Source of the DNA: Paeniglutamicibacter quisquiliarum
Lineage (GTDB): Bacteria > Actinomycetota > Actinomycetes > Actinomycetales > Micrococcaceae
Reading direction: 5' to 3'
Assembly (NCBI RefSeq): GCF_019084045.1
Contig: NZ_JAHRED010000005.1
Location: 240,373 to 304,372, forward strand
Length of the DNA stretch: 64,000 nucleotides
Part shown: positions 51,316 to 59,215 of the stretch, one piece after another
Numbering within the stretch: the stretch's first letter is position 1
How the letters are laid out: every line of letters begins with the position of its first letter
Notes under the pieces: generated by a model
What the model was told of the DNA's origin: nothing
What the model saw: the letters and a program-made list of their open reading frames with translations, nothing else
Databases searched by the model: none
Translations under genes and position numbers: made by a program

Positions 51316-51366
51316 CACGAAGCACCCGGTGGTGCCGCTCAGAGCGGCACCACCGGGTGCTTCGTG
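51316..51366. terminator. Very long perfect bidirectional terminator
   Basis: A perfect 25-bp inverted repeat (51316-51340 and 51342-51366, arm starting CACGAAGCACCCGGTGGTGC) with essentially no loop between the Pro-rich gene (+) and YbdK paralogue 2 (-). Confidence 0.8.
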
Positions 51367-51443
51367 TGCGCACGCTGTTCGCCGTTGCCGCAAGCGACCG
51401 GCAGGGAGGGCCGACGTGCCCGGGGGGGAAAAAATCTGCGCCG

Positions 51444-52526
51444 TCAGGCCGTGAGCTCCGCCGCGGCATCCGCGGTGACCTTGGCCAATCCGCCACGGGC
51501 CAGGCTGTCGCGCTGCCGCCGCGCCCCGTTGCCGTCCCGCAGGAGTCGATCGAGGGTCGAATCAACCAGCTCGAAGTCGCCGCTTTCGTCCAGGGCGTCC
51601 CGGATGCGGCGTTTCAGGGCGGCGATCATGTGCTCGGTGGGAATGCCGCGCCCGGTTTCCGGGTCGAGTTGGTTGCCCCCGAGTCCGTGCTTGGCCGCCT
51701 GCCAAAAGGCCAGGTCAAGCAGTTCGGGAAGCAGGCCGGAGTCGTTGCGCGGCGCATGGATGCTCGTTTCCACCAGGGCGCGGATGACCAGGGCCAGGGA
51801 TACCGCTTCCTCGGCCCGCAGCTGGGCGTCGGCCACGCGGATCTCGATGGTCGGGTAGTGGTTGGACAGCCGGGCTGCCCAGCCAATATGGCCGGCGTCA
51901 AGCACCACGTCGGCTCCGAGCACCAGGGCCAGCCTCCGGTAGTAGTCCTCCGCGTCGGCGAAGTGCGGTGGAATGCCCTGGACCGACCACCTGCGGTAGT
52001 GGATGGTGCGCCACGAGGAAAAGCCGGTGTCCTCGCCCCGCCAGAGCGGGGAATTCGCCCCGATGGCGGCCAGCAGCGGGAACCAGCCGCGCAGGCCGTT
52101 GAGGGCCAGGATCCCGGCCTCGGAATTGGGGATCGCCACGTGCACATGCAGGCCGGATACGTATTGCTCGCCGCTGATGCCCGGGAGGTAGCGGTGTATT
52201 TCCCTGTACCGATCGGTCGGGCTGACATGGGCCGGGTGGACGGGAATGAGCGGGGCGGTGCCCATGGAGACCGCCTGCAGGTCGTTGCCGGACGCGGTCG
52301 TCGCAAGCCCCCGGCGGAACCCGCGCAGCGAGGCGAGGGCCTCGTTGGCGCTCGAGCACACCGGGGTTGCCATTTCCACCTGGCAATCCAGCAATTCGTG
52401 CTGGGACCTGCTGTCACCGGCACGGATGGACATCAGCGTTTCGCGCGTCCTGGCGTCGGGCACCGCGGGCAGGCCCGTGGCCGGGTCCAAGAGGAAGAAC
52501 TCCTCTTCGATGCCAAAGGTGCTCAT
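51444..52526 (-). CDS. YbdK-type carboxylate-amine ligase, paralogue 2
   Basis: A 360-residue GCS2/YbdK protein with FGIEEEFFLLDP at the N-terminus, CQVEMATPVCSSANEA, GLHVHVAIPNSEAG, GANSPLWRGEDTGFSSWRTIHYRRW and IEIRVADAQLRAEEAV. It is a close paralogue of the gene at 35005-36087 (same length, same motifs in the same places) but has a different neighbourhood: it is downstream of the CDGSH and heme-oxygenase-like genes. A GGAGAGG site lies before the ATG. A hairpin at 52575-52612 separates it from the 62-residue protein, so it may have its own promoter. Its substrates are not known. Confidence 0.88.
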   Translation of the reverse strand: MSTFGIEEEFFLLDPATGLPAVPDARTRETLMSIRAGDSRSQHELLDCQVEMATPVCSSANEALASLRGFRRGLATTASGNDLQAVSMGTAPLIPVHPAHVSPTDRYREIHRYLPGISGEQYVSGLHVHVAIPNSEAGILALNGLRGWFPLLAAIGANSPLWRGEDTGFSSWRTIHYRRWSVQGIPPHFADAEDYYRRLALVLGADVVLDAGHIGWAARLSNHYPTIEIRVADAQLRAEEAVSLALVIRALVETSIHAPRNDSGLLPELLDLAFWQAAKHGLGGNQLDPETGRGIPTEHMIAALKRRIRDALDESGDFELVDSTLDRLLRDGNGARRQRDSLARGGLAKVTADAAAELTA

Positions 52527-52574
52527 GGGGCCGACCTCTCCGGGGATCCGGGCGCCGTGGCGCTCATTGAGGGA

Positions 52575-52612
52575 CGCCGGAGGCGCCGTCGGCAACGACG
52601 GCGCCTCCGGCG
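52575..52612 (-). terminator. Hairpin with GCAA loop after the 62-residue gene
   Basis: A perfect 17-bp stem (52575-52591 and 52596-52612; arm CGCCGGAGGCGCCGTCG) closed by GCAA, a GNRA-type tetraloop, just downstream of the 62-residue gene and upstream of YbdK paralogue 2. Confidence 0.7.
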
Positions 52613-52632
52613 GGCTGGCAGTGGGGTGGTGG

Positions 52633-52821
52633 CTAGGTTCCCGAGTCGTCCGCGGACTGCGCATCGAGGGCCGGGCCGTCGACGGTGGCTCCGCCCTCGT
52701 CGGTCCAGTCATGCCCCGGCTCGGTGTTCAGCGACGGATCCGAGACGTGGTCAGCGGCCTGAGCGGCCTCGCGTTCGGCGGTCTCGTCGGCGGTCGGGCG
52801 GTTTTCGGGTGTGTTGTTCAT
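52633..52821 (-). CDS. Small acidic protein in the HDO-CDGSH operon
   Basis: A 62-residue polar, acidic protein without hydrophobic segments or a known domain (TADETAEREAAQAADHVSDP, EPGHDWTDEGGATVDGPALD). AGGAGAAC is 7 nt before the ATG, a good ribosome site, and the gene starts 12 nt after the CDGSH stop, so it belongs to that operon. A terminator follows it. The function is unknown; it could be a disordered carrier or modified peptide. Confidence 0.68.
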   Translation of the reverse strand: MNNTPENRPTADETAEREAAQAADHVSDPSLNTEPGHDWTDEGGATVDGPALDAQSADDSGT

Positions 52822-52833
52822 CGGCGTGTTCTC

Positions 52834-53088
52834 CTAGGTCGGGGATCTCGGATGGTCATCGATGTTCGGTGCCCGTGCTGCGGTTGGATCCGGTGCCTGA
52901 AACTCGAGCAACTTGTGGGTTCCGTCGCAGAACGGCTTGATCAGGGACCCGCCGCAGCGGCATAGTGCCACTGTGCCGCGTCTCGGATCGACGGTCAAGC
53001 CCATTGCATCCAGCAGCTCAAAGTCGCCGCGCACCAACAGCGGCCCGTGGGGGCACAGCGTGATGCTGGTTCCGGGCGTGGCGCTCAT
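52834..53088 (-). CDS. CDGSH-type iron-sulfur protein
   Basis: An 84-residue protein with the CDGSH motif: Cys43-Cys45 (ALCRCGGS), Cys54 and His58 (KPFCDGTHK), the 3Cys-1His set that holds a redox-active [2Fe-2S] cluster. The N-terminal half (LCPHGPLLVRGDFELLDAMG) is typical of the bacterial single-CDGSH family. It probably passes electrons to a partner enzyme. The start overlaps the stop of the heme-oxygenase-like gene by 4 nt, so the two proteins are made together; the 62-residue gene follows after 12 nt. Confidence 0.9.
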   Translation of the reverse strand: MSATPGTSITLCPHGPLLVRGDFELLDAMGLTVDPRRGTVALCRCGGSLIKPFCDGTHKLLEFQAPDPTAARAPNIDDHPRSPT

Positions 53089-54110
53089 GCCGGCACCTCC
53101 GCCGCGGGAAGCAGTGTGGTGGCACCGCTTTCCCAGGTGTCAACCTGCCACGTGCCGGCCAGCCCGTCGAGCAGCAGGGCCGCGGCGGCCCCCAGGAAGA
53201 CGTTGCCCGCCACCTGCGGCTCGGCCTCGACCAACCCGCCGGCCAGGTCGCGCGCGGCGATCTGCTCGTGGACGGCATCGGCCTCGACGTGTTCGTCGAA
53301 GTAGTCGGTGACGGGTGCCCCGAAGCCCAGGCGGCGGAATCCGCGGGCGTACTTGGCGTTGGGCAGTGACGAGGTCATTTCGTAGATGGCCAGGTGTCCG
53401 CAGATCGCTCCCCGGTGCCTGCGCTGGAGCCCGAAAAGGGACATGAGGTTCACCGAGGCCAGCACGATTGCAGGAATCCGGTCGATGTAGGCGCCGAATT
53501 CGCCATCCAGGTCCAGGCCCGCCATCGTGCGGGCGAAGAGCTGGGAGTGCATTCGCCCCGGCAACCCGTTTCCGTACTCGTCGCCCTGGATTTCCACGAG
53601 GGCGGACTTGGCCCGTCCGCCAAGCCGGGGAATGGCCCAGGTGTGGGGGTCCGCCTCCTTGAGCTGGTAGATCGACTTGTGGACCAGGAATTCGCGCACC
53701 TGGTCGATGGTCGCCCGGCGCGCCACGAAGTCGGCCACGGAGCGGCCGGGGGCCGCTTCGACCATGGCGGACAGGGCCTCGGCAACGGACTGGGCATTGG
53801 CCTCGACCCGCGGGATCGCGGGAATGGACTGCATGATCCGGGTTTCGAACCTTTCCTCGATCCGGCTGCGCAGCTGCAACAGGTCGGTGTTCCATTCCCA
53901 CCGGTCCGCCACGGAGTCGAACCCGGAATAATGCAGTTCGTAGAGGACGAACAGGCAAAGTTGCAGGTCCTCGTCGAAAAAGATGTCCGGGTCGACCGGG
54001 GACTGCTCCATGCGGTCGGCCAATTCCGGCGCGCGCGAGGGGTCGTCGCGCTCCAGGAGATTGAGCAATGCCGAGCTGAGGGGGCCACGAGGCCTGGGTA
54101 GTGTGCGCAT
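53085..54110 (-). CDS. Heme-oxygenase-like diiron protein (iron-containing redox enzyme family)
   Basis: A 341-residue all-helical protein of the Haem_oxygenas_2/HDO type. Likely ligands for a two-iron site: Glu58 and His60 (LYELHY), Glu173/Glu178 and His188 (VEIQGDEYG...MHSQLF), Glu244 (AIYEMT), and His274, Asp278, His281 (YFDEHVEADAVHE). HDO enzymes catalyse N-oxygenation, desaturation or C-C cleavage with O2. The C-terminal domain (from about 295) is short and beta-like. The start MRTLPRP has AAGGAAT upstream. It is the first gene of a leftward operon and overlaps the CDGSH gene by 4 nt. Confidence 0.85.
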   Translation of the reverse strand: MRTLPRPRGPLSSALLNLLERDDPSRAPELADRMEQSPVDPDIFFDEDLQLCLFVLYELHYSGFDSVADRWEWNTDLLQLRSRIEERFETRIMQSIPAIPRVEANAQSVAEALSAMVEAAPGRSVADFVARRATIDQVREFLVHKSIYQLKEADPHTWAIPRLGGRAKSALVEIQGDEYGNGLPGRMHSQLFARTMAGLDLDGEFGAYIDRIPAIVLASVNLMSLFGLQRRHRGAICGHLAIYEMTSSLPNAKYARGFRRLGFGAPVTDYFDEHVEADAVHEQIAARDLAGGLVEAEPQVAGNVFLGAAAALLLDGLAGTWQVDTWESGATTLLPAAEVPA

Positions 54111-54553
54111 CAGATTCCTTCTGCTATCGGGAGGGTGTTTGCGGGGATGATTCACGTGGGTGGCAATTGATCACCGAACACCTGTTACTGGTGGGCGCGG
54201 GTCCGGACGTGGTCCGGCCCTGCACTGGGGCGGCATGTGGTAGCAAGTGCATCCCGGATTTCGCGGGTCACGGTAAAAGGCGAATCCGGACTTTTTGTGA
54301 AGGGCAACCACGTCCTTTCCAGGTGCTCATTCAACGGCCCCTTGCGGTCGGGGGCCCGTGCGTTCCGTCCGCCGGCACCCTGGGCATCGTCCATCGTCAA
54401 TAAAACCACACGGGCTACGGCTTCCGGGGAGATACGCATTTATCTTTACATGGGGCATGACCAGCGGCAATGCTGAGGTTGGCATGTTGAAGACAACGGG
54501 CGAAGCAGGGTCCGTGGCCTTGGGAAATCATCGAGTGGGGAAAGGCAGGGCCG
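54111..54553. other. Divergent regulatory region between HDO operon and XRE regulator
   Basis: A 443-bp gap with two AT-rich patches, near 54395 and 54440, that could hold promoters. A short palindrome GTCCGGAC lies near 54211. No coding sequence with family features is seen. Confidence 0.45.
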
Positions 54554-55570
54554 TTGGAAAAAATCCGTTTGCGGGTGCGGGATGCCATTCTGTCGAATGC
54601 CGAGGGCCTGAACCAGTCCGGCATTGCCCGCCAGGCGTCCATGACGCAGGATGCCCTGAGCCGTTCCCTGAGCGGCCAAAGGAACTTCAGCGCCGGTGAA
54701 TTGGCGGTGCTGGCCAAGATCCTGCATGTCTCGCTGCAATGGCTGGTCACCGGGGACCCGCGGGTCGATTCACACGTCGCCGAGGCACAGCCCGTTGCCA
54801 GGGGACGGCCGGACCGCGTGGCCGAGACCGTGGCCTTTCCTGCGGGAGCCTATCGGGAAGTCGGCCTGTCCACGCAATCGGTTCCCGTGGTCGCCCCCGG
54901 AGTCTCGCCCGACGACGCGGCCCGGGAGATGGCGGCCCGGCTGGCCGCGGTGAGTGACGGACCGTTCGTCCACGATCTGCCCGCCGCCGTCGAGCAGGCC
55001 CTGGGCATCGGGGTGTTTGTGGCCGCCGAGGGGCTGGCCTTCGACGCCCGCGCCATGGTTTCAAGCAGCGTGACCTACGTCGTGGTGCGCGCCACCGGTG
55101 CCTGGTACCAGGCGAACCTGGTCCTGGCCCGCGAGCTCGGCGAACTGGTCAGCGGACAGCAACCAAGCATCGGACGCAGGTCACGGGTGCGCGACCTCTG
55201 GTCGAGTGACTTCGCCTTTGCGCTGCTCCTGCCCGAGGAGAGGCTTCGCTCGATTGACTGGAACAGGCAAACGCCGAGGGAGTTGGCGGACTTCCTGTGG
55301 GAGGCAGGCGTCTCGGCCAAGGCACTGGCCCAACGCCTGGACGTCTTGGGCATCAAGCTCGGGCCCGCCCTGGTGCATGCCGACGAGGGGACACTGCAGC
55401 TGCTGGTTTGGCAGAACCCCGATTGTTTCAGTCACCATCGGGCCCGGGCCTATCGGGCACCGCGGATTCCGCGTGACTTGCTCAATGCCCACCTGAAGGG
55501 GATGCGGCAGGGTCACGTGGACGGGACTTCGTTGGCCTGGATGCTTGATACGCCGCTGTCGGAGCTCTAG
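54554..55570 (+). CDS. XRE-type regulator with degenerate ImmA-like domain
   Basis: A 338-residue protein. Residues 1-70 form a helix-turn-helix of the Cro/C1 type (LNQSGIARQASMTQDALSRSLSGQRNFSAGELAVLAKIL). Residues about 140-300 resemble the ImmA/IrrE zinc peptidase, but where HExxH is expected the sequence is LARELGELV, with Arg193 and Glu197 in place of the two His, so the protease should be inactive. A TTG at 54554 is the likely start, with AAAGG upstream. It is divergent from the HDO-CDGSH operon and a candidate regulator of it. Confidence 0.78.
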   Translation: MEKIRLRVRDAILSNAEGLNQSGIARQASMTQDALSRSLSGQRNFSAGELAVLAKILHVSLQWLVTGDPRVDSHVAEAQPVARGRPDRVAETVAFPAGAYREVGLSTQSVPVVAPGVSPDDAAREMAARLAAVSDGPFVHDLPAAVEQALGIGVFVAAEGLAFDARAMVSSSVTYVVVRATGAWYQANLVLARELGELVSGQQPSIGRRSRVRDLWSSDFAFALLLPEERLRSIDWNRQTPRELADFLWEAGVSAKALAQRLDVLGIKLGPALVHADEGTLQLLVWQNPDCFSHHRARAYRAPRIPRDLLNAHLKGMRQGHVDGTSLAWMLDTPLSEL

Positions 55571-55783
55571 GAATCCACCCGCGGCGTCGCCGGCTTGCCT
55601 GCAAAAAGGTTGGAAAGGGCTGGCCGGAGCAGTAGCGTGGCCAGCAGGGACACCGGTTGGCGTTGCCGTCGGAGCCACGCGAAGGCGTTGGCTCCGGGGC
55701 CGAACCGGTACCCGATCCAATTCCGGCCAATCGTGTCCGCCGGCCTCCAGGCCCGGGCGGGCAGCGTAGAGGGGAGAAGCAGG

Positions 55784-56050
55784 ATGCCAAAGGACAAGAC
55801 ACCGCAAATCAAGGACGACGAACTCTACGAGAAGCTGCGCGACGAGGGAAACTCAAAGCAGAAGGCGGCCCGGATCGCCAACGCGGCGGCCCGGGACGGC
55901 CGCTCGGAAGTCGGAAAGCGCGGCGGCAAGTCGGGCGACTACGAGGACTGGACGGTGCCAGAGCTCAAGGCCAGGGCCAAGGAAATCGGCCTGCACGGCT
56001 ACTCCGGGAAAAAGAAGAACGAGCTCATCGATTCGCTGCGCAATTCCTAG
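55784..56050 (+). CDS. Small protein with Rho N-terminal-like domain (DUF7218-like)
   Basis: An 88-residue protein. The first half (KTPQIKDDELYEKLRDEGNSKQKAARIANAAARDGRSEVGKRGGK) is typical of a family of stress-associated actinobacterial proteins, and the second half (YEDWTVPELKARAKEIGLHGYSGKKKNELIDSL) is a Rho-N/SAP-like nucleic-acid-binding helix pair. It may bind DNA or RNA; the role is unknown. GGGGAG before the ATG fixes the start. It leads a two-gene unit with the acidic protein that follows 22 nt later. Confidence 0.85.
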   Translation: MPKDKTPQIKDDELYEKLRDEGNSKQKAARIANAAARDGRSEVGKRGGKSGDYEDWTVPELKARAKEIGLHGYSGKKKNELIDSLRNS

Positions 56051-56072
56051 CAAGGCGGAGAAGGGAAGACCG

Positions 56073-56306
56073 ATGGCAGACAAGAAATCCGCTGAAGACC
56101 CCGCGGACAAGCCCGCCAATCCCAAGACACTGGACAGTTTCGATCCGTTGCGCGATGCGGAAACGCTCCTCGACGAGGAGAGCGCCGCGCAGGAGCCGAC
56201 CGGCGGTGTCCCGGGCCGTCCCCACCGGCCCGGGACACCGCCGGATCCGGCTGACGCAGGGCAGGGCGGTGCCGACGAGGAGGACACGCGCTTCGACGCC
56301 GGCTAA
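56073..56306 (+). CDS. Small acidic protein with RFDAG C-terminus
   Basis: A 77-residue acidic, probably disordered protein. It shares its C-terminal motif (EEDTRFDAG) with the protein at 6680-6937 (EDEERFDAG) although the rest differs. AAGGCGGAGAAGG precedes the ATG. It is placed after the Rho-N protein gene and before a terminator. Function unknown; both copies lie in small stress-type gene islands. Confidence 0.7.
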   Translation: MADKKSAEDPADKPANPKTLDSFDPLRDAETLLDEESAAQEPTGGVPGRPHRPGTPPDPADAGQGGADEEDTRFDAG

Positions 56307-56355
56307 GCCGAATCCCTGGGAGGCCGGACTGCTTCGGCGGGAACAGGACATGCGG

Positions 56356-56388
56356 AAGGAGCCAGCCCCTGGCGGGGCTGGCTCCTTT
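56356..56388 (+). terminator. Intrinsic terminator
   Basis: A perfect 14-bp stem (AAGGAGCCAGCCCC at 56356-56369 and its complement at 56374-56387) with loop TGGC and a following TTT, between the acidic gene (+) and the CsbD gene (-). Confidence 0.85.
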
Positions 56389-56439
56389 GCCGTCTCCGGC
56401 TCCCGGGAAGGGGATTTCCCTGTCGTTGAAACCGAGCGT

Positions 56440-56625
56440 CTACTCGCGGTTGATGTCCTTGGTTCTGTCCTTGATGCGTTCGGCCGCCTGTTTCGCGTCC
56501 GCCACTGCCTGGTCCTTCAGGCCCTCGGCCTGAAGACGCTCGTTGTCGGTGGCGTCACCGGTCTTTTCCTTGATCTTGCCGGTCGCTTCCTGCGCCTTGT
56601 TCCTGATCTTGTCTCCCAGACCCAT
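56440..56625 (-). CDS. CsbD-family stress protein
   Basis: A 61-residue CsbD-like protein: MGLGDKIRNKAQEATGKIKEKTGDATDNERLQAEGLKDQAVADAKQAAERIK is the whole domain (positions 1-52), charged and helical. CsbD proteins are strongly induced by general stress in many bacteria, but their action is unknown. A ribosome site AAGGAGCAAGACC precedes the ATG. It lies next to other stress-type genes and ends at a strong terminator. Confidence 0.93.
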   Translation of the reverse strand: MGLGDKIRNKAQEATGKIKEKTGDATDNERLQAEGLKDQAVADAKQAAERIKDRTKDINRE

Positions 56626-56829
56626 GGTCTTGCTCCTTGTCTTGTCTTGTCTTGTCGTGGCGTTCCTACGGAGTTGCTACATAGGGTGCACCCCGGCATC
56701 GGCACTTGCGCATTGGTTGGGGTGAGCGGAAATCATCTCTCCTCGCCAAGCGCGTCCTGCCGGGAAATATGCGGCGGGACTCGCACCTCCTTTTCACTTT
56801 GCCGGGGCAGCGCGTCGGTTCCCCAAGCC

Positions 56830-57441
56830 CTAGGGCTGGCGGTACGTTTCCTCGCTGCCCCGGTCGATGCGTCGGTGGTAATGCATGCCGGCCTGGCCGC
56901 CAAGAACCGCCCCCAGAAGCGGGACGACCACGGCGATGGCCAGGACGAGCCAGCCCAGGGCCCCCATGTTCCAGTTGGCCGGAACCAGGGGACTCCCGTT
57001 GAGCCTGCCCCAGGCGTCGAAATCGACATTCGCGAAGGCGGACAATCCAGCCACCACGAGAGCGACGACAATGGCCCAGACCCACACGGCCACACCTTGC
57101 CGGATGCCGTTGAAGCGGGCCATCCTGCCCGCGACGTAGCCCCCGCAGAAGTAGGCGAGCAGCAGGACGAGCACCAGGACGATGGCGGAGATCCAGGCAG
57201 CCGCGTCCGGGTTGCGGGTCACGGTGTCGGCGGCCGACCCCAGGTCCGTTTCGGTGGCAAGCCCGACGCCAGCCCCGAATGCCGTCAGCAATGCGGTGAG
57301 CAGCACACTCATGCCCATGGCCGTGACCCAGCCAAAGAACGCGCTTCCGACCTTCACCCCGCCAAATTGCCCGCTCTCACGCGAGAGCCGTTCATGGGTG
57401 CGATGGCTGGACGTGCTTGATCCTGATCCTGAGTATTCCAT
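56830..57441 (-). CDS. Membrane protein with about four helices, unknown function
   Basis: A 203-residue protein: a 30-residue polar N-terminus rich in Ser and Arg, then four hydrophobic helices (AFFGWVTAMGMSVLLTALLTAF; AAWISAIVLVLVLLLAYFCGGYVA; GVAVWVWAIVVALVVAGLSAF; LGWLVLAIAVVVPLLGAVLGG) and a basic tail (MHYHRRIDRG). The GYVAGRMARFNGIRQGVAV loop is found in a widespread actinobacterial family of unknown role, sometimes called YrzE/TIGR04086-like. AAAGGAAA lies upstream of the ATG. Confidence 0.75.
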   Translation of the reverse strand: MEYSGSGSSTSSHRTHERLSRESGQFGGVKVGSAFFGWVTAMGMSVLLTALLTAFGAGVGLATETDLGSAADTVTRNPDAAAWISAIVLVLVLLLAYFCGGYVAGRMARFNGIRQGVAVWVWAIVVALVVAGLSAFANVDFDAWGRLNGSPLVPANWNMGALGWLVLAIAVVVPLLGAVLGGQAGMHYHRRIDRGSEETYRQP

Positions 57442-57517
57442 CGGAGAGCCTCTTTTCCTTTCGATTGGGACCCAGGGGGTGGGTCGCCGTATCGATCCTG
57501 ATGCACCGAATCGGGCC

Positions 57518-58234
57518 TCAGGGGTTCATGGGTTTCATGGTGCGCGACCCTCGGGTTTCGGGCCCTTCCTCAGTCGGCGCACGGGATCCCTCGGAGACGT
57601 CCTCGTTTGCGTGTCGGTTCGGCCCATCGACGGGCCCATTTCCCGTGTCGTCCGCCCCTCGGTGGGAAGCGGATGCCTCATGGCGTCCTCTCGGATCGCC
57701 GGCTTCCCCAGCGGCCTCCCAATCCGTCTCCACCGCGGTGACAACGTACTTCCGGATTCGCGGCCGCCCCGGGCCACCCCCGGAATCCCGCTCCTGCTCC
57801 CGGGCGGTCAGGGGAGTCCCCTGGACAAGCCCCACCGGCGCCCGGTCCCTGGTGTCCCCGGCATCGTCGGCGGTCGCCGTGTCTGCGGTCTCCGGGGCAT
57901 CTTCATGCGCACCGAGTCCGGCCTGGGAATAGTAGTCGTAGAGTTCGTCCTCTTCCTCGGGCTCAAGGTGGCCCAGGGGGTCGATGTTCGGGGCGTTCTT
58001 GACGATCTGCTTGGTGTACCTCACGTAGAGTTCCCCGTTGGAGATTTCCGCGTCGGAGAGCGGCACGAAGTTCTCCTGGGTGCCGAAGAGTCCCGTATGG
58101 ACCGTGGCGAAGTGGGGCAGGTCGGTTCCGTCGTCAAGGTAGACCTGACCGAGCGTGCCAATCTTTTCTCCGTCGGAGCCATACACGTTGGTCTTGGACC
58201 CCAAAAGGGGCTGGAGGTCTTCGTTGTTCAACAT
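57518..58234 (-). CDS. PRC-barrel domain protein with disordered acidic tail
   Basis: A 238-residue protein. Residues 1-110 form a PRC-barrel-like beta domain (TNVYGSDGEKIGTLGQVYLDDGTDLPHFATVHTGLFGTQENFVPLSDAEI), of the type found in stress and photosystem proteins; residues 110-238 are acidic and disordered. It is a close relative of the protein at 58648-58983 (same order: VYG..EKVGTLG.., LGLFGTEE, LVSLRGA). AAAGGGAA before the ATG fixes the start. No partner enzyme is known. Confidence 0.82.
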   Translation of the reverse strand: MLNNEDLQPLLGSKTNVYGSDGEKIGTLGQVYLDDGTDLPHFATVHTGLFGTQENFVPLSDAEISNGELYVRYTKQIVKNAPNIDPLGHLEPEEEDELYDYYSQAGLGAHEDAPETADTATADDAGDTRDRAPVGLVQGTPLTAREQERDSGGGPGRPRIRKYVVTAVETDWEAAGEAGDPRGRHEASASHRGADDTGNGPVDGPNRHANEDVSEGSRAPTEEGPETRGSRTMKPMNP

Positions 58235-58647
58235 GGTGTTTCCCTTTCCGCTGTCGAGGCCAGCCCGCTTCCCGGGGACGCTGTCCGCAGACCCTGCGGA
58301 TCTCTCCGGCAGGTCGTTCCGGCCACATCGTTCGCGGCGCCGGGTCCGGCGGCAGCCATGGCGCGCGGGCCGCGCGACCGGCCGCAGGTTTGCCGTGCAT
58401 CCACAGCCTCCCGCCATGGACAAAACCACTTTCTGACAGTCGGGCGGGGCGCTGACGTGCAACCTCGCCCATGTCGCAAGCCAAACACCGCAGGGGGCGC
58501 AATTCAAGAAAGTGTCACCCCGGTAGGGGAAGGGCGGCAAAATCCGGTCGGCAATCATCGCGAAAAGCCCAAGACCCGGTGCGGTCGCAGGCGTTCAAGG
58601 CAGAAGGTGCGGCACCGCCGGAGGGACCCGTCCCGCGGCCATCGCCC
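58235..58647. other. Spacer between two PRC-barrel genes, no gene seen
   Basis: About 410 bases. Reading frames here look like GC-rich shadow sequence. It must hold the promoter of the longer PRC-barrel gene, but no clear element is seen. Confidence 0.45.
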
Positions 58648-58983
58648 CTAACCTCCGGTATCCGGATCCATGACGGAGTAGTAGCCGTCGAGCATCGCCT
58701 TTTCGGCATCGCCGAGCCTGGCGCCGGGGTCCACGCGCGGTGCGTGGCGGATGTCCTGCTTGGTGAACCTGACCTGCAGGTGGCCGTCGGTGAACACCGC
58801 TCCGCGCAGGGATACCAGAAGTTCCTCGGTGCCGAAGAGCCCGAGGCGCACGGCGACGAAGTCGGGATCGCCGGAGGCGGCGTCCATGTAGATGTTTCCC
58901 AGCGTCCCGACCTTTTCGCGTTGCGGGCCGTAGACGGTGCTCTTGGCGTTCAGCAGTGCGTTCAGGTATCCATGGCCCAGCAT
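58648..58983 (-). CDS. PRC-barrel domain protein, short form
   Basis: A 111-residue PRC-barrel protein: STVYGPQREKVGTLGNIYMDAASGDPDFVAVRLGLFGTEELLVSLRGAVF followed by LQVRFTKQDIRHAPRVDPGARL and YYSVMDPDTGG. It lacks the acidic tail of its neighbour at 57518-58234. The start MLGHGYL is 7 nt after GAGGAAG; a longer in-frame start is possible but less likely. The two PRC genes may be a tandem duplication. Confidence 0.82.
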   Translation of the reverse strand: MLGHGYLNALLNAKSTVYGPQREKVGTLGNIYMDAASGDPDFVAVRLGLFGTEELLVSLRGAVFTDGHLQVRFTKQDIRHAPRVDPGARLGDAEKAMLDGYYSVMDPDTGG

Positions 58984-59156
58984 GGTGGCTTCCTCACGGG
59001 ACGTTTTCCCCGGGCGCGGCCACCGGAACCGCCTCAGTGCGGTTCCTTCCAGGTGGCTGGTCATTCACGGCACGGCGGGCCGCCCTGAACATGCCGGGCA
59101 TCCAATTCAAGCAAAGCACCGGGAGCGGCCCCGTACAAGGCAAAAGCGGTGCCCGG

Positions 59157-59203
59157 AAAAGCACAAGGTCCGGCCCCCAGTGACGGGGGAGCCGGACCTT
59201 GTG
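59157..59203 (-). terminator. Terminator of mqo
   Basis: Inverted repeat CACAAGGTCCGGC (59162-59174) and GCCGGACCTTGTG (59191-59203), with CCCC/GGGG extending the stem, followed on the minus strand by CTTTTCC. It lies 12 nt after the mqo stop. Confidence 0.82.
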
Positions 59204-59215
59204 GAGGGGCGTGGG

